Positions 24,536 through 31,580 of a stretch of DNA of 31,580 bases are shown piece by piece. The notes under the pieces were generated by a model. It saw only the letters and a program-made list of their open reading frames with translations, made no database searches and had not been told where the DNA came from. Source of the stretch: a bacterium UBP11_UBA4055 (GTDB lineage Bacteria; UBA4055); assembly GCA_002382735.1 (NCBI GenBank), contig DFZN01000056.1, positions 1 to 31,580 of the forward strand, read 5' to 3'. The stretch's first letter is position 1, and each line of letters opens with the position of its first letter. Made by a program: the position numbers and the translations under genes.

Positions 24536-24913
24536 ATGTTAGAGAGAAAATGGAAAATAATTTATTATGAAGATGAGAACAATAAATCGGAAATCAGAGA
24601 ATTTATTGACCGTCTAAAACCGAGATCTAAAGCTAAGGCTTTGGCATGGATTGAAATTCTTTCTAACAAAGGACCAAATCTGTTAAGACCTTTTGCTGAC
24701 ACATTGGAAGACGGTATTCATGAATTAAGAATAAAATTATCGGGTGATCAGGTTCGAATCCTTTATTTTTTCTGCTACAAAGATTTCATTGTTTTAACAA
24801 ATTCATTTATTAAAAGAACGGATAAAGTACCTACAGCGGAGATTCTTAAATGCAAAGAAATGCGGGAAGATTTTCTAAAAAAACATGATGAGAAAAGCAT
24901 CGGGAGGAAATAA
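24536..24913 (+). CDS. HigB/RelE-superfamily toxin (Gp49-like)
   Basis: A protein of about 125 residues of the phage-Gp49/HigB-like toxin family. It has the core RPFADTLEDGIHELRIKLSG and QVRILYFF, and the SEIREFIDRLKPRSKAKAL helix. Such toxins cut mRNA on the ribosome. A GTG two codons upstream (24530) is also open. I prefer the ATG at 24536 because the promoter's -10 box ends at 24529, so the GTG would lie before the start of transcription. The antitoxin ATG follows its stop by one base. The toxin-first order is typical of higBA. Confidence 0.86.
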   Translation: MLERKWKIIYYEDENNKSEIREFIDRLKPRSKAKALAWIEILSNKGPNLLRPFADTLEDGIHELRIKLSGDQVRILYFFCYKDFIVLTNSFIKRTDKVPTAEILKCKEMREDFLKKHDEKSIGRK

Positions 24914-24914
24914 T

Positions 24915-25238
24915 ATGAGAACATTTGATAAACATTTGGCAGAGTGCCTTAAAGATGAGAAATTTAAAAGGCTTTATGAAGAAGAACTCAACTTAGCGAG
25001 AATCATGGTCGCGATTCAGGAAGAGCGAGAAAAAAGAGGAATGTCTCAGGCTGACATTGCCCAAAAAGCTCACATAACTCAACAGCAGATGTCAAAAATT
25101 GAAAACGGAGAAAACTGCACAATATCAACACTTTTGAAAGTATGTCAGGCCCTCGGCCTTGATCTTGTTCTTCAAAAATCGTCTTCTCAATCTTATCTTG
25201 GAGTTGCTGAAGGAAAAGTGGGGTATAATTCAAAATGA
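24915..25238 (+). CDS. HigA-like XRE antitoxin
   Basis: A protein of 107 residues with a helix-turn-helix of the XRE/Cro type at about 45-100 (MSQADIAQKAHITQQQMSKI, CTISTLLKVCQALGLDLV). The N-terminal helix is DKHLAECLKDEKFKRLYEEE. The start at 24915 has a GGGAGGA ribosome site. An upstream in-frame ATG lies within the toxin gene and is less likely. It should neutralise the preceding toxin and repress the promoter through the palindrome there. The C-terminal extension (SSSQSYLGVAEGKVGYNSK) is short and polar. Confidence 0.88.
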   Translation: MRTFDKHLAECLKDEKFKRLYEEELNLARIMVAIQEEREKRGMSQADIAQKAHITQQQMSKIENGENCTISTLLKVCQALGLDLVLQKSSSQSYLGVAEGKVGYNSK

Positions 25239-25347
25239 AATTTAACAATTATGCTGTTTTAATAATCTTTATTTCGGATTAAACTTTGGAAAAAGATTCT
25301 GACCAGAAACAAGAAATTGGCGAAAACCATAAATAGAGCTTGGAGTA

Positions 25348-25632
25348 ATGAGTTACGAAAAAATAAAAGATATCGAAGCAATGGAAGACTTCTTACTTAG
25401 AGTAAAGTTCCATAACGGAGTTATCAAGATTTACGACTGCAAGCCTTTATTGAAAAAGGATGCATTCAAACCTTTGGAAAACGAGAACTTTTTTAAAAGA
25501 GTAAATGTGGATTCAGGAGGATACGGAATCATCTGGAACAACGAGATAGACCTTGCAGAATCTGAACTGTGGATAAACGGAGTCACCGAGAGCACACAAG
25601 TAGCAGAAAAGAGAAGTAAATATAATTCATAA
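25348..25632 (+). CDS. DUF2442 family protein
   Basis: A protein of 94 residues that fits DUF2442: the strand motif DFLLRVKFHNGVIKIYDCKP, then FFKRVNVDSGGYGIIWNNEIDLAESELW. DUF2442 genes commonly accompany DUF4160 genes in small toxin-antitoxin-like or regulatory modules. Here no DUF4160 gene is present in the 109 bases before it. A GGAG site precedes the ATG. Its role is not known. The position between higBA and the methyltransferase fits an accessory island. Confidence 0.72.
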   Translation: MSYEKIKDIEAMEDFLLRVKFHNGVIKIYDCKPLLKKDAFKPLENENFFKRVNVDSGGYGIIWNNEIDLAESELWINGVTESTQVAEKRSKYNS

Positions 25633-25641
25633 AGATTTGTT

Positions 25642-25670
25642 TTGACAAAATCTCAAGAATAGATTATTAT
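25642..25670 (+). promoter_or_regulatory. strong promoter of the methyltransferase gene
   Basis: TTGACA (25642-25647), an exact 17-base spacer and TATTAT (25665-25670), about 30 bases before the GTG start. This is one of the best consensus matches in the window. Confidence 0.75.
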
Positions 25671-25700
25671 TTATCCGATATAATATTACAGGCAGAATGT

Positions 25701-28700
25701 GTGACTAAGAGCAGAACGGAACATATCATAGAATTTCTTCATAAAGTGATGCATGCGAACAAAGAGCTTCCAAAAAAAGAGGCTTTTAAAGATCTTCTTA
25801 ACAGGCTTTATGCGGGCGATGAAACAATAGAGAATATTATTGATAAGATTTCACTTGGAAGCGAAACAGCAGTTTTGAATATTCCAAGGCAGGATAAAGT
25901 CCATCGAGGAAGCGCAGATACGCTGTATAATAATATCATTATCGAGTTTGAAAACAATCTGACATTTCCAGCCCTTTTGGAACACGCTAAAGAACAGCTT
26001 GCCGGTTATTTCTTAGGTCAGGTTCGGTCCGGCAAAGGATTTGATTTTACACTTATTGCAACCGACTGTGAACGCTGGTATATCTATGTGCCGGATGTGG
26101 ATCAGCTTGAGAATTTGGAGGAACTCAAAGAAGATGAATTGATACTGAATGAGGTTAAAAGTTCATCTTTTGTATTATGCGAAAGGAATGCGGAAGATTT
26201 TTATTTCTGGATAGACAGGTTTTTATTCAAAGAAGAAAAGAGGAAAGCCACTCTTAAAAGCATTGAGGAATCGTTTGGCTATCAGAGCAATGTTTTTCTT
26301 GAATCTTTCAGGCTTCTTTCCAATTATTTTTCAGAAGCGAAGAAATACGGCGAGGTTCAAGTTGCTTACGAAGAATGGGAGAAGTATTTATCTATCGCTT
26401 ACGGGTCGTTCAAGGCTTCAGAAAAGACATTTCTAATCCATACATATCTGAGCATATTCTCCAAAATGCTTGCATATTCGGTTCTGAGCAATGATGACTA
26501 TATTGACGATGACGAGATGAAAGCTATTATCAGCGGAAAGATATTTTTCAAGTACGGTATTCAGAATTTTATAGACAACGACTTTTATCACTGGGTCGGT
26601 ACCGAAAAGAATTTCAGGGAAGTCAAGAAAGTCTTCAGGCTGATTGCACAGGAAGTTTCGTCTTTTGATTTCTTTGATGTTGACGAAGATATTTTAAAAG
26701 GCGTGTATCAGGAACTGATAGATCTTGATACGAGACACACTCTCGGAGAGTATTATACACCTGACTGGCTGTGCGAAAGAATGTTGAAAGAATTCGATTT
26801 TAAACCGACTGATAAAGTGCTTGATCCTGCCTGCGGAAGCGGATCGTTTTTGAGGGCGTTCATTCACAGATTCAGAGAACTCAATCCGGATATGAAAGTT
26901 GAGCAGATAAACGCAAATGTTTACGGGATAGACATTCATCCTTTGAGCGTTCAGATAGCTAAAACTACTGTTCTGCTTGCTTTCGGGAAGGAAATTTCTA
27001 AGATAAAAAAACCTATACACTTAAATGTGATCCTTGCAAATACTCTTAGATCACCGGTAGAGACGAAAGACCTTTTCTCAAGGGAATTTCTGCTTACTAT
27101 AGATAAGCATAAGTTATGGTTGAGCATGGATGTGTTCGATGAAATTGCTTTATTTGACGATGCGCTTGACGCCTGCGATGATCTGGCTGAAAGTACGCTC
27201 AACGGGAAATCAGAATCATTGAAAACGATTGAAAACATTATCAGTAAAAAGAAAGATTCTCATGTACTGACAGATTCTTTGATAGCAAGCTACCATAAGA
27301 TATACGAAGCTCTTAAAAGCGTCAAGGAAAGCGGCAGGGACGGCATCTGGAAATTTATCATTCAAAATACTTATAAGCCCTTTTTTCTTAGCGGGAAATT
27401 CAATTATGTTATCGGAAATCCTCCGTGGTTTACTTACAGCTCTATAGGTAACGAGGAATATCAGGATCTTCTTAACAGGCTTGCGGTTCAATACGACCTG
27501 AAACCTGCCAAGGTAGCGAATTATCCTCATCTTGAGATAGCGGCAATATTTATGAGCCATTGCAGTTCATATTTCCTGTCGGATAAGGGCGAACTTGCTT
27601 TTGTTCTACCGAGGAGTTTTTTCAATGCTGATCATCACGATAATACAAGGTGCGGCAAAGCGAAAGGTTTTGAAATATCGGGATTGTGGGATCTTGAAGG
27701 CGTAAGTCCTCTGTTCAGGATACCGAGCTGCGTTCTGTTCTCAAAGAAATCCGATACGCTGAACTCACTGCCCGAAGACGGAGCGGACGGGATCGCTTTT
27801 AAAGGCAATCTGCCTGCGCATAACTGCAACCTTGAAACAGTAAAAGACAGACTTACTGAAAACAAAGCTAAGTATTATTACATAAAGCAGGGCAAATCAT
27901 CTGCCTTCTCAACTCGGAACGCGCAGGTAATAAGCGACGAAAATCCTTATAAGGCTCTTTTCAGGCAGGGCGCCACGATCGTGCCAAGGGCTTTCTATTT
28001 TATTGATCTCGAACAGGAAACTCCCGATGACTGGGACGACAGGATAATAAACATTAAGACTTCCGAAGATATTCAGACAGACGCAAAAGTCCCGTGGAAG
28101 GGACTAAACTTTTCCGGAAAGATAGAAAGCAAATTCATATTCAGGACAGCATTGTCAAAAAACATTCTGCCTTTCGCATTACACGAACCGGTACTCGTGA
28201 CTTTACCAATAACAATTTATAAAGCGCACGGGGAAAAGAAAATTCTGCTACACTCTGCAGACGAACTCTTAAGCAAAGGCTATCTCGATGCTTCCAGATG
28301 GTTCAAGAACGCAGAAAATATCTGGGACATCCATAAAACAGAAAATAATCAAAGTATTTCTGCATCAAATTATCTCAACTGGCAAAATAAGATGACCGAA
28401 CAAAATCTTAATGCCCAGTATATTGTCCTCTATAATTCATCTGCGAAGGACGCAAACGCCACAGTCGTAAAAAAATCAGATCTTGATTTGGAATTTGTAG
28501 CTGAGAGTGTAACTTATATTTTATACACAAACGATATCAATGAAGCTTATTACTTGGCAGCAATACTTAACTCAGAAGTGCCTAATCTTTTAATGAAAGA
28601 TTTTCAGTCAAGGGGTCTCTTTGGTGCAAGACATGTCCACAAGAAAATTCTCGATATTTATTATCCGAAGTACAATGAAAAAGATGCTAAGCACAAAAAA

Positions 28701-28874
28701 TTAGCAAAGCTAAGCGAAGATGCGCATAGAAAAGCATCCGAATATCTAAAAACAATAGACAAAGCGAAGAAAATACAGGGGCTAAGCCTCGGCAAACTCA
28801 GGCTGGATATAAAGAAACACTTAGAAAAAGAGCTTAAAGAAATTGATGAAATTGTGAAAGGGATAGTTGGGTAG
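25701..28874 (+). CDS. Eco57I-like N6-adenine methyltransferase with nuclease-like N-terminus
   Basis: A protein of 1057 residues. Residues 1 to about 165 look like a PD-(D/E)xK-type domain (RGSADTLYNNIIIEFENNL, then HAKEQLAGY). The usual E-x-K reads EFE, so cleavage activity is uncertain. Residues about 340-640 form the methyltransferase: GEYYTPDWLCERML, motif I VLDPACGSGSF (about 371-381) and the catalytic NPPWF (573-577), the N6-adenine type. The C-terminal part (about 740-1000) fits a target-recognition domain, with a helical tail. The single-chain layout resembles type IIG or type I-like restriction-modification enzymes and, less closely, PglX. No separate endonuclease or specificity gene is next to it. 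The start is a GTG, chosen because the nearby ATG frame closes at once. Confidence 0.85.
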   Translation: MTKSRTEHIIEFLHKVMHANKELPKKEAFKDLLNRLYAGDETIENIIDKISLGSETAVLNIPRQDKVHRGSADTLYNNIIIEFENNLTFPALLEHAKEQLAGYFLGQVRSGKGFDFTLIATDCERWYIYVPDVDQLENLEELKEDELILNEVKSSSFVLCERNAEDFYFWIDRFLFKEEKRKATLKSIEESFGYQSNVFLESFRLLSNYFSEAKKYGEVQVAYEEWEKYLSIAYGSFKASEKTFLIHTYLSIFSKMLAYSVLSNDDYIDDDEMKAIISGKIFFKYGIQNFIDNDFYHWVGTEKNFREVKKVFRLIAQEVSSFDFFDVDEDILKGVYQELIDLDTRHTLGEYYTPDWLCERMLKEFDFKPTDKVLDPACGSGSFLRAFIHRFRELNPDMKVEQINANVYGIDIHPLSVQIAKTTVLLAFGKEISKIKKPIHLNVILANTLRSPVETKDLFSREFLLTIDKHKLWLSMDVFDEIALFDDALDACDDLAESTLNGKSESLKTIENIISKKKDSHVLTDSLIASYHKIYEALKSVKESGRDGIWKFIIQNTYKPFFLSGKFNYVIGNPPWFTYSSIGNEEYQDLLNRLAVQYDLKPAKVANYPHLEIAAIFMSHCSSYFLSDKGELAFVLPRSFFNADHHDNTRCGKAKGFEISGLWDLEGVSPLFRIPSCVLFSKKSDTLNSLPEDGADGIAFKGNLPAHNCNLETVKDRLTENKAKYYYIKQGKSSAFSTRNAQVISDENPYKALFRQGATIVPRAFYFIDLEQETPDDWDDRIINIKTSEDIQTDAKVPWKGLNFSGKIESKFIFRTALSKNILPFALHEPVLVTLPITIYKAHGEKKILLHSADELLSKGYLDASRWFKNAENIWDIHKTENNQSISASNYLNWQNKMTEQNLNAQYIVLYNSSAKDANATVVKKSDLDLEFVAESVTYILYTNDINEAYYLAAILNSEVPNLLMKDFQSRGLFGARHVHKKILDIYYPKYNEKDAKHKKLAKLSEDAHRKASEYLKTIDKAKKIQGLSLGKLRLDIKKHLEKELKEIDEIVKGIVG

Positions 28875-29070
28875 AGTGTTTTGTAAAAAAAATGGGAGTC
28901 AACTATTAATAAAATGAATTTTTAGAACCGCCTAAAACCCGTTCATTGACATAGTCAAAGACAGTCCAAAAAAATTACGCTATTTCAAAGAGCTTTAAAC
29001 ACTGATTTTATGGCTGAGCAGTTGCCGGATAAACAAACGGAGTTCTGTTTTAACGACTCTAACACCAAGA
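28875..29070. other. AT-rich gap before the HD gene
   Basis: Nothing recognisable as an RNA gene or terminator. A short palindrome TTGAC-ATA-GTCAA (28946-28958) is present. An ATG at 29010 opens a 35-codon frame (MAEQLPDKQTEFCFNDSNTK and on) that is out of frame with the HD gene and ends inside it. It could be the displaced true N-terminus of that gene, or chance. Confidence 0.4.
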
Positions 29071-30648
29071 GTGAAATCTATAATTCAACATCCTACTATG
29101 AGGAGACTCTTAACTGAAAATCAATTGGGACTATTAATTAACATATTTCCAACAGCTAATCATACTCGTTATCAACATTCGTTAGGTGTTTATCACGCTG
29201 TATGTGAATATATATTAGCATTATATAACGATTCTGAGAATCCAATTTTCAAAATCTTTTACAAGAAAGATTCATGCGAAAAAACGATCTTAGCTGCTTT
29301 GCTTCATGATATTGGGCATTCTAGTTTTGGTCATGAATTAGAAGAAGTTGATAAAGAAGTGTTTTCTCATCGAAAAATTGGAAAATTCATCATTAATAAT
29401 GATTCTTCAAAAGATACTAAAGGTAGATTACTATCAGATATAATTCGTAAATCAGAACTTGACTGCTGGGGGTTGAATGTTGAATCTTTCTTACAATTTC
29501 TTGAAGGAAAATCCCTAATTCCAATTGAAGTATGTTTATACCAGTGTATCGATGGACAACTGGATTCTGATAAATTAGATTATCTTAAGAGAGATAGCAT
29601 TGAATGTAGAGTTAAATATGGGAATGGTATTGATTATCAGAAGTTCTTGAGGTCATTATCAACATTTGTTATTGAGAAGCAAGAAGTTAGAATTGAATTA
29701 GCAATAAAGAAGAAAGGAGCTGCAAGTGCTGAAGCATTCGCTTTTGCTAGGTATCAGTTATATCAATCTCTTTATTGGCATCATACTATCCGTTCGATAA
29801 AATCAATGTATTTAACTTCAATAATATCTGTAATTGAGGGTAAATTGAATAAAGACAAATTTAATGCAACGCTTTTTTCTCAGGAATCTATTATGTACTA
29901 TTTGTATCTCCGATTCATCATCTGTCTGCCGGAGAATTCGCTAGAATCGATGATTTTACTAGAAAAAGATAAAAAATTAAATGACTTAGTATCTAAAATC
30001 GAAGAAGAATTACAATTCAAATGCAGAACCGATTATGAGTCGGGATTGCATGATATTGATAAGGATATTCAATTAATTTATGCATTAGCAGAAGGACATG
30101 ATAAAATACTCATAACTGATTTAGTTAATTGCAAGTATTATAAACGAATTCTTGAAATACCTCTTTCCGATTTTAAAGCGGACGAATGGGTTAGTTTAAA
30201 AGAAAAAATGACTGGGAAGAAACGATTAGAATTACAAAAAAACATAAATGAAGGTTTAATTAATATGCTTATTAAGGCAATTCAAGACCAATCGTTGATT
30301 AGAGATTCATTAAGAGAAGATAAATTATCTGAATCTATTTCATTGATAAAAGCTAAATCTTATTTATTTTTAATTGATTTACCAATTAGAGGCTGGTCAG
30401 CGAGTACTGATGACATTAATTACATTAGCGATTTTACAAGAAGGCATTTTCGTGATACACTTAACATCAATAATGAAATTGGACATTCAAGAATATGGCA
30501 AGAGTATATGGGTCCAATGATGAGGGAAATAGCATTATTCAGAGTTTACTGCCACCCGGATGCACTTGATATTATAAGAAAAGTTTGTAGTGCTAATGAA
30601 ATTCGTAACTGTGTTACGGGTTATTTGCCAGCAATAAAAAAAGTATAA
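29071..30648 (+). CDS. HD-domain phosphohydrolase, SAMHD1/dNTPase type
   Basis: A protein of 525 residues with the metal-binding HD fold: HTRYQHSLGVYH (31-42), the HD pair in LLHDIGHSSFGHELE (77-91, H79-D80) and the later GQLDSDKLDYLKRDS (162-176). This order is that of SAMHD1-like and dGTPase-like triphosphohydrolases, some of which block phages by draining dNTPs. The C-terminal roughly 300 residues are not recognisable. The start is uncertain. GTG 29071 lacks a good ribosome site, and the frame is open upstream to 29000 with family-like text (LTPRVKSIIQHP). Codon use differs from upstream genes (many TTA, ATA and AGA codons), suggesting horizontal transfer. Confidence 0.85.
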   Translation: MKSIIQHPTMRRLLTENQLGLLINIFPTANHTRYQHSLGVYHAVCEYILALYNDSENPIFKIFYKKDSCEKTILAALLHDIGHSSFGHELEEVDKEVFSHRKIGKFIINNDSSKDTKGRLLSDIIRKSELDCWGLNVESFLQFLEGKSLIPIEVCLYQCIDGQLDSDKLDYLKRDSIECRVKYGNGIDYQKFLRSLSTFVIEKQEVRIELAIKKKGAASAEAFAFARYQLYQSLYWHHTIRSIKSMYLTSIISVIEGKLNKDKFNATLFSQESIMYYLYLRFIICLPENSLESMILLEKDKKLNDLVSKIEEELQFKCRTDYESGLHDIDKDIQLIYALAEGHDKILITDLVNCKYYKRILEIPLSDFKADEWVSLKEKMTGKKRLELQKNINEGLINMLIKAIQDQSLIRDSLREDKLSESISLIKAKSYLFLIDLPIRGWSASTDDINYISDFTRRHFRDTLNINNEIGHSRIWQEYMGPMMREIALFRVYCHPDALDIIRKVCSANEIRNCVTGYLPAIKKV

Positions 30649-30677
30649 TATTATGAAATGCTTTAGGATTATTATTC

Positions 30678-30706
30678 TTAACAATATTTATTTCTTAAAT
30701 GACAAT
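30678..30706 (+). promoter_or_regulatory. possible promoter of the kinase gene
   Basis: TTAACA (30678-30683), a 17-base spacer and GACAAT (30701-30706) in the 111-base gap before the kinase. It is a partial match in AT-rich DNA. The gene could instead be read through from the HD gene. Confidence 0.35.
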
Positions 30707-30759
30707 GTAGTTAATTTTGCTTATATTCCTATGTTGAAATGAACTATGAAGGTATATTT

Positions 30760-31580
30760 ATGCAACTGATTAATCATACGATAAATGGCTATAAAATAGT
30801 TTCTTTTATTAATAAAGGTGGCTTTGGTTCGGTCTATAAGGCTGAGAAAGACGGTGCTAGCTACGCAGTTAAAGTTTTTAGTGAAGATTATGTTTTAAGA
30901 GAATTCAGAAAACAAGGCGAAAAAAAGAACAGACTGCAAAGAGAAATTGATATAATGAGATCAGTTTCCCATAAATTTATTGTAAAGTATGTAGATGATT
31001 TTTTTGTAATAGATGAAACTGGGAAAAATTATTTTTTAGTGATGGAGCACATTTCAGGTAGCAATTTAAGAGAATTACTAAACAAATCTGACAAATTAGA
31101 CGAAAATATAGCTATAAAAATATTTAAGCAGCTACTGGAAGCATTAGACTACCTTCATAATTTTAAAGGTGAAAGTGATGATTACGGAATTATTCATCGG
31201 GATTTGAAACCCGAGAATATTTTGATTCAAGGCGATGGTACAATTAAAATCGTTGATTTCGGATTATCAAAGGCAATTGACTTCACTTCTATGACAAGCA
31301 CTGGAGAAGTTTTTGGTACTGGGCCTTATATGTCACCGGAACAGATAACAGACAGTAAAAATATTGATAAAAGAAGCGATCTTTATACCGCTGGTGTTGT
31401 ACTTTATGAAATGCTCACAGGGTATTTTCCTTACGATTTTCAATATCAACCGGAAATGCTGGATAAGATTAAAAATGATCCAGCCATACCACCAAGAAGA
31501 AGAAATCCAAAAATATCCAATCAGATTGAAAATATTATTCTGAAGCTTTTAGAAAAAAATCCTTATCAAAGATATTCTAG
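30760..31580 (+). CDS. eukaryote-like Ser/Thr protein kinase (partial, runs off the end)
   Basis: The first 273 residues of a Hanks-type kinase. The glycine loop is NKGGFGSVYKA (18-28). The ATP-binding Lys38 is in YAVKVF, the catalytic loop HRDLKPEN starts at H146, and DFG is at 166-168. The activation segment ends GTGPYMSPEQ, and SDLYTAGVVLYEMLTG follows, so all catalytic residues are present. The first loop glycine is Asn, a tolerated change. The ATG at 30760 has a GAAGG site; an in-frame ATG at 30739 is less well placed. The kinase domain is nearly complete at the window edge, and any sensor or effector domain beyond it is unseen. Its base composition matches that of the HD gene. Confidence 0.93.
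   Translation, partial: MQLINHTINGYKIVSFINKGGFGSVYKAEKDGASYAVKVFSEDYVLREFRKQGEKKNRLQREIDIMRSVSHKFIVKYVDDFFVIDETGKNYFLVMEHISGSNLRELLNKSDKLDENIAIKIFKQLLEALDYLHNFKGESDDYGIIHRDLKPENILIQGDGTIKIVDFGLSKAIDFTSMTSTGEVFGTGPYMSPEQITDSKNIDKRSDLYTAGVVLYEMLTGYFPYDFQYQPEMLDKIKNDPAIPPRRRNPKISNQIENIILKLLEKNPYQRYS

Noticed and set aside
24748..24762. GGTTCGAATCC, a tRNA T-loop-like string
   Set aside because: It lies in the toxin gene and encodes part of the conserved QVRILYF segment. No matching acceptor stem, anticodon arm or D-loop surrounds it.
25239..25347. Remnant of a DUF4160 gene before DUF2442
   Set aside because: One frame reads WKKILTRNKKLAKTINRAW, but this does not resemble DUF4160 well enough to claim, and the gap is only 109 bases.
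28875..29070. Insertion-sequence end or attachment site at the composition change
   Set aside because: No transposase or integrase remnant, no terminal inverted repeat and no target duplication can be seen. The small TTGAC/GTCAA palindrome alone is not enough.
1..31580. CRISPR array or tRNA/rRNA genes
   Set aside because: No regularly spaced direct repeats and no cloverleaf or rRNA-like segments were found on either strand by reading.

Overview
The window reads as a chromosomal segment of a Gram-negative, probably anaerobic bacterium of moderate GC (about 40% by eye). Three signs point towards the FCB superphylum or a neighbouring candidate phylum such as Delongbacteria or Cloacimonadota. 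They are a secreted protein ending in a FlgD/T9SS-like beta domain, a lipoprotein with a formylglycine-generating-enzyme (FGE) fold, and a selenium/sulfur YedE cluster. The visible promoters look like ordinary sigma-70 sites (TTGACA-N17-TATAAT-like), which argues against Bacteroidota proper. The phylum is inference only.

Layout. 1-1100: remains of older genes. An intact MNT nucleotidyltransferase sits beside a decayed HepT partner, followed by a collapsed cation/calcium antiporter. 1176-3958: a selenium/sulfur cluster (yedE, cysteine desulfurase, DUF3343) closed by a near-ideal hairpin terminator. 4062-7395: ABC-F ATPase, EamA exporter and a one-HKD phospholipase-D-like protein, tightly overlapped. 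7490-9741: two broken secreted-protein genes, the first cut at a perfect 28-bp inverted repeat. 9922-13384: the conserved block rpmH, rnpA, yidD, yidC plus a polyprenyl diphosphate synthase. 13401-17585: a 1394-residue protein built like mammalian soluble adenylyl cyclase (two degenerate cyclase domains, a P-loop NTPase and TPRs). 17588-19092: a ygiQ-type radical SAM gene that is frameshifted and internally deleted. 19186-22430: corA, a nitroimidazole-resistance-like flavoprotein and a two-gene ABC-2 exporter. 22613-24490: small-molecule genes (an SRPBCC-VOC fusion, a GyrI-like protein and a GNAT acetyltransferase).

24501 to the end is accessory and resembles a defence island. It holds a HigB/HigA-type toxin-antitoxin pair with its own palindromic promoter, a DUF2442 gene, and a 1057-residue Eco57I-like adenine methyltransferase with a nuclease-like N-terminus. 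After these come an HD phosphohydrolase of the SAMHD1/dNTPase type and a eukaryote-like Ser/Thr kinase that runs off the window. The last two genes are visibly richer in A+T than the rest and are the best candidate here for an undescribed defence or signalling module.

Five genes (hepT-like, antiporter, FGE lipoprotein, secreted FlgD-like protein, ygiQ) are broken, mostly by internal deletions combined with frameshifts. That is either real genome decay or local assembly error. The evidence from single bases cannot separate the two.
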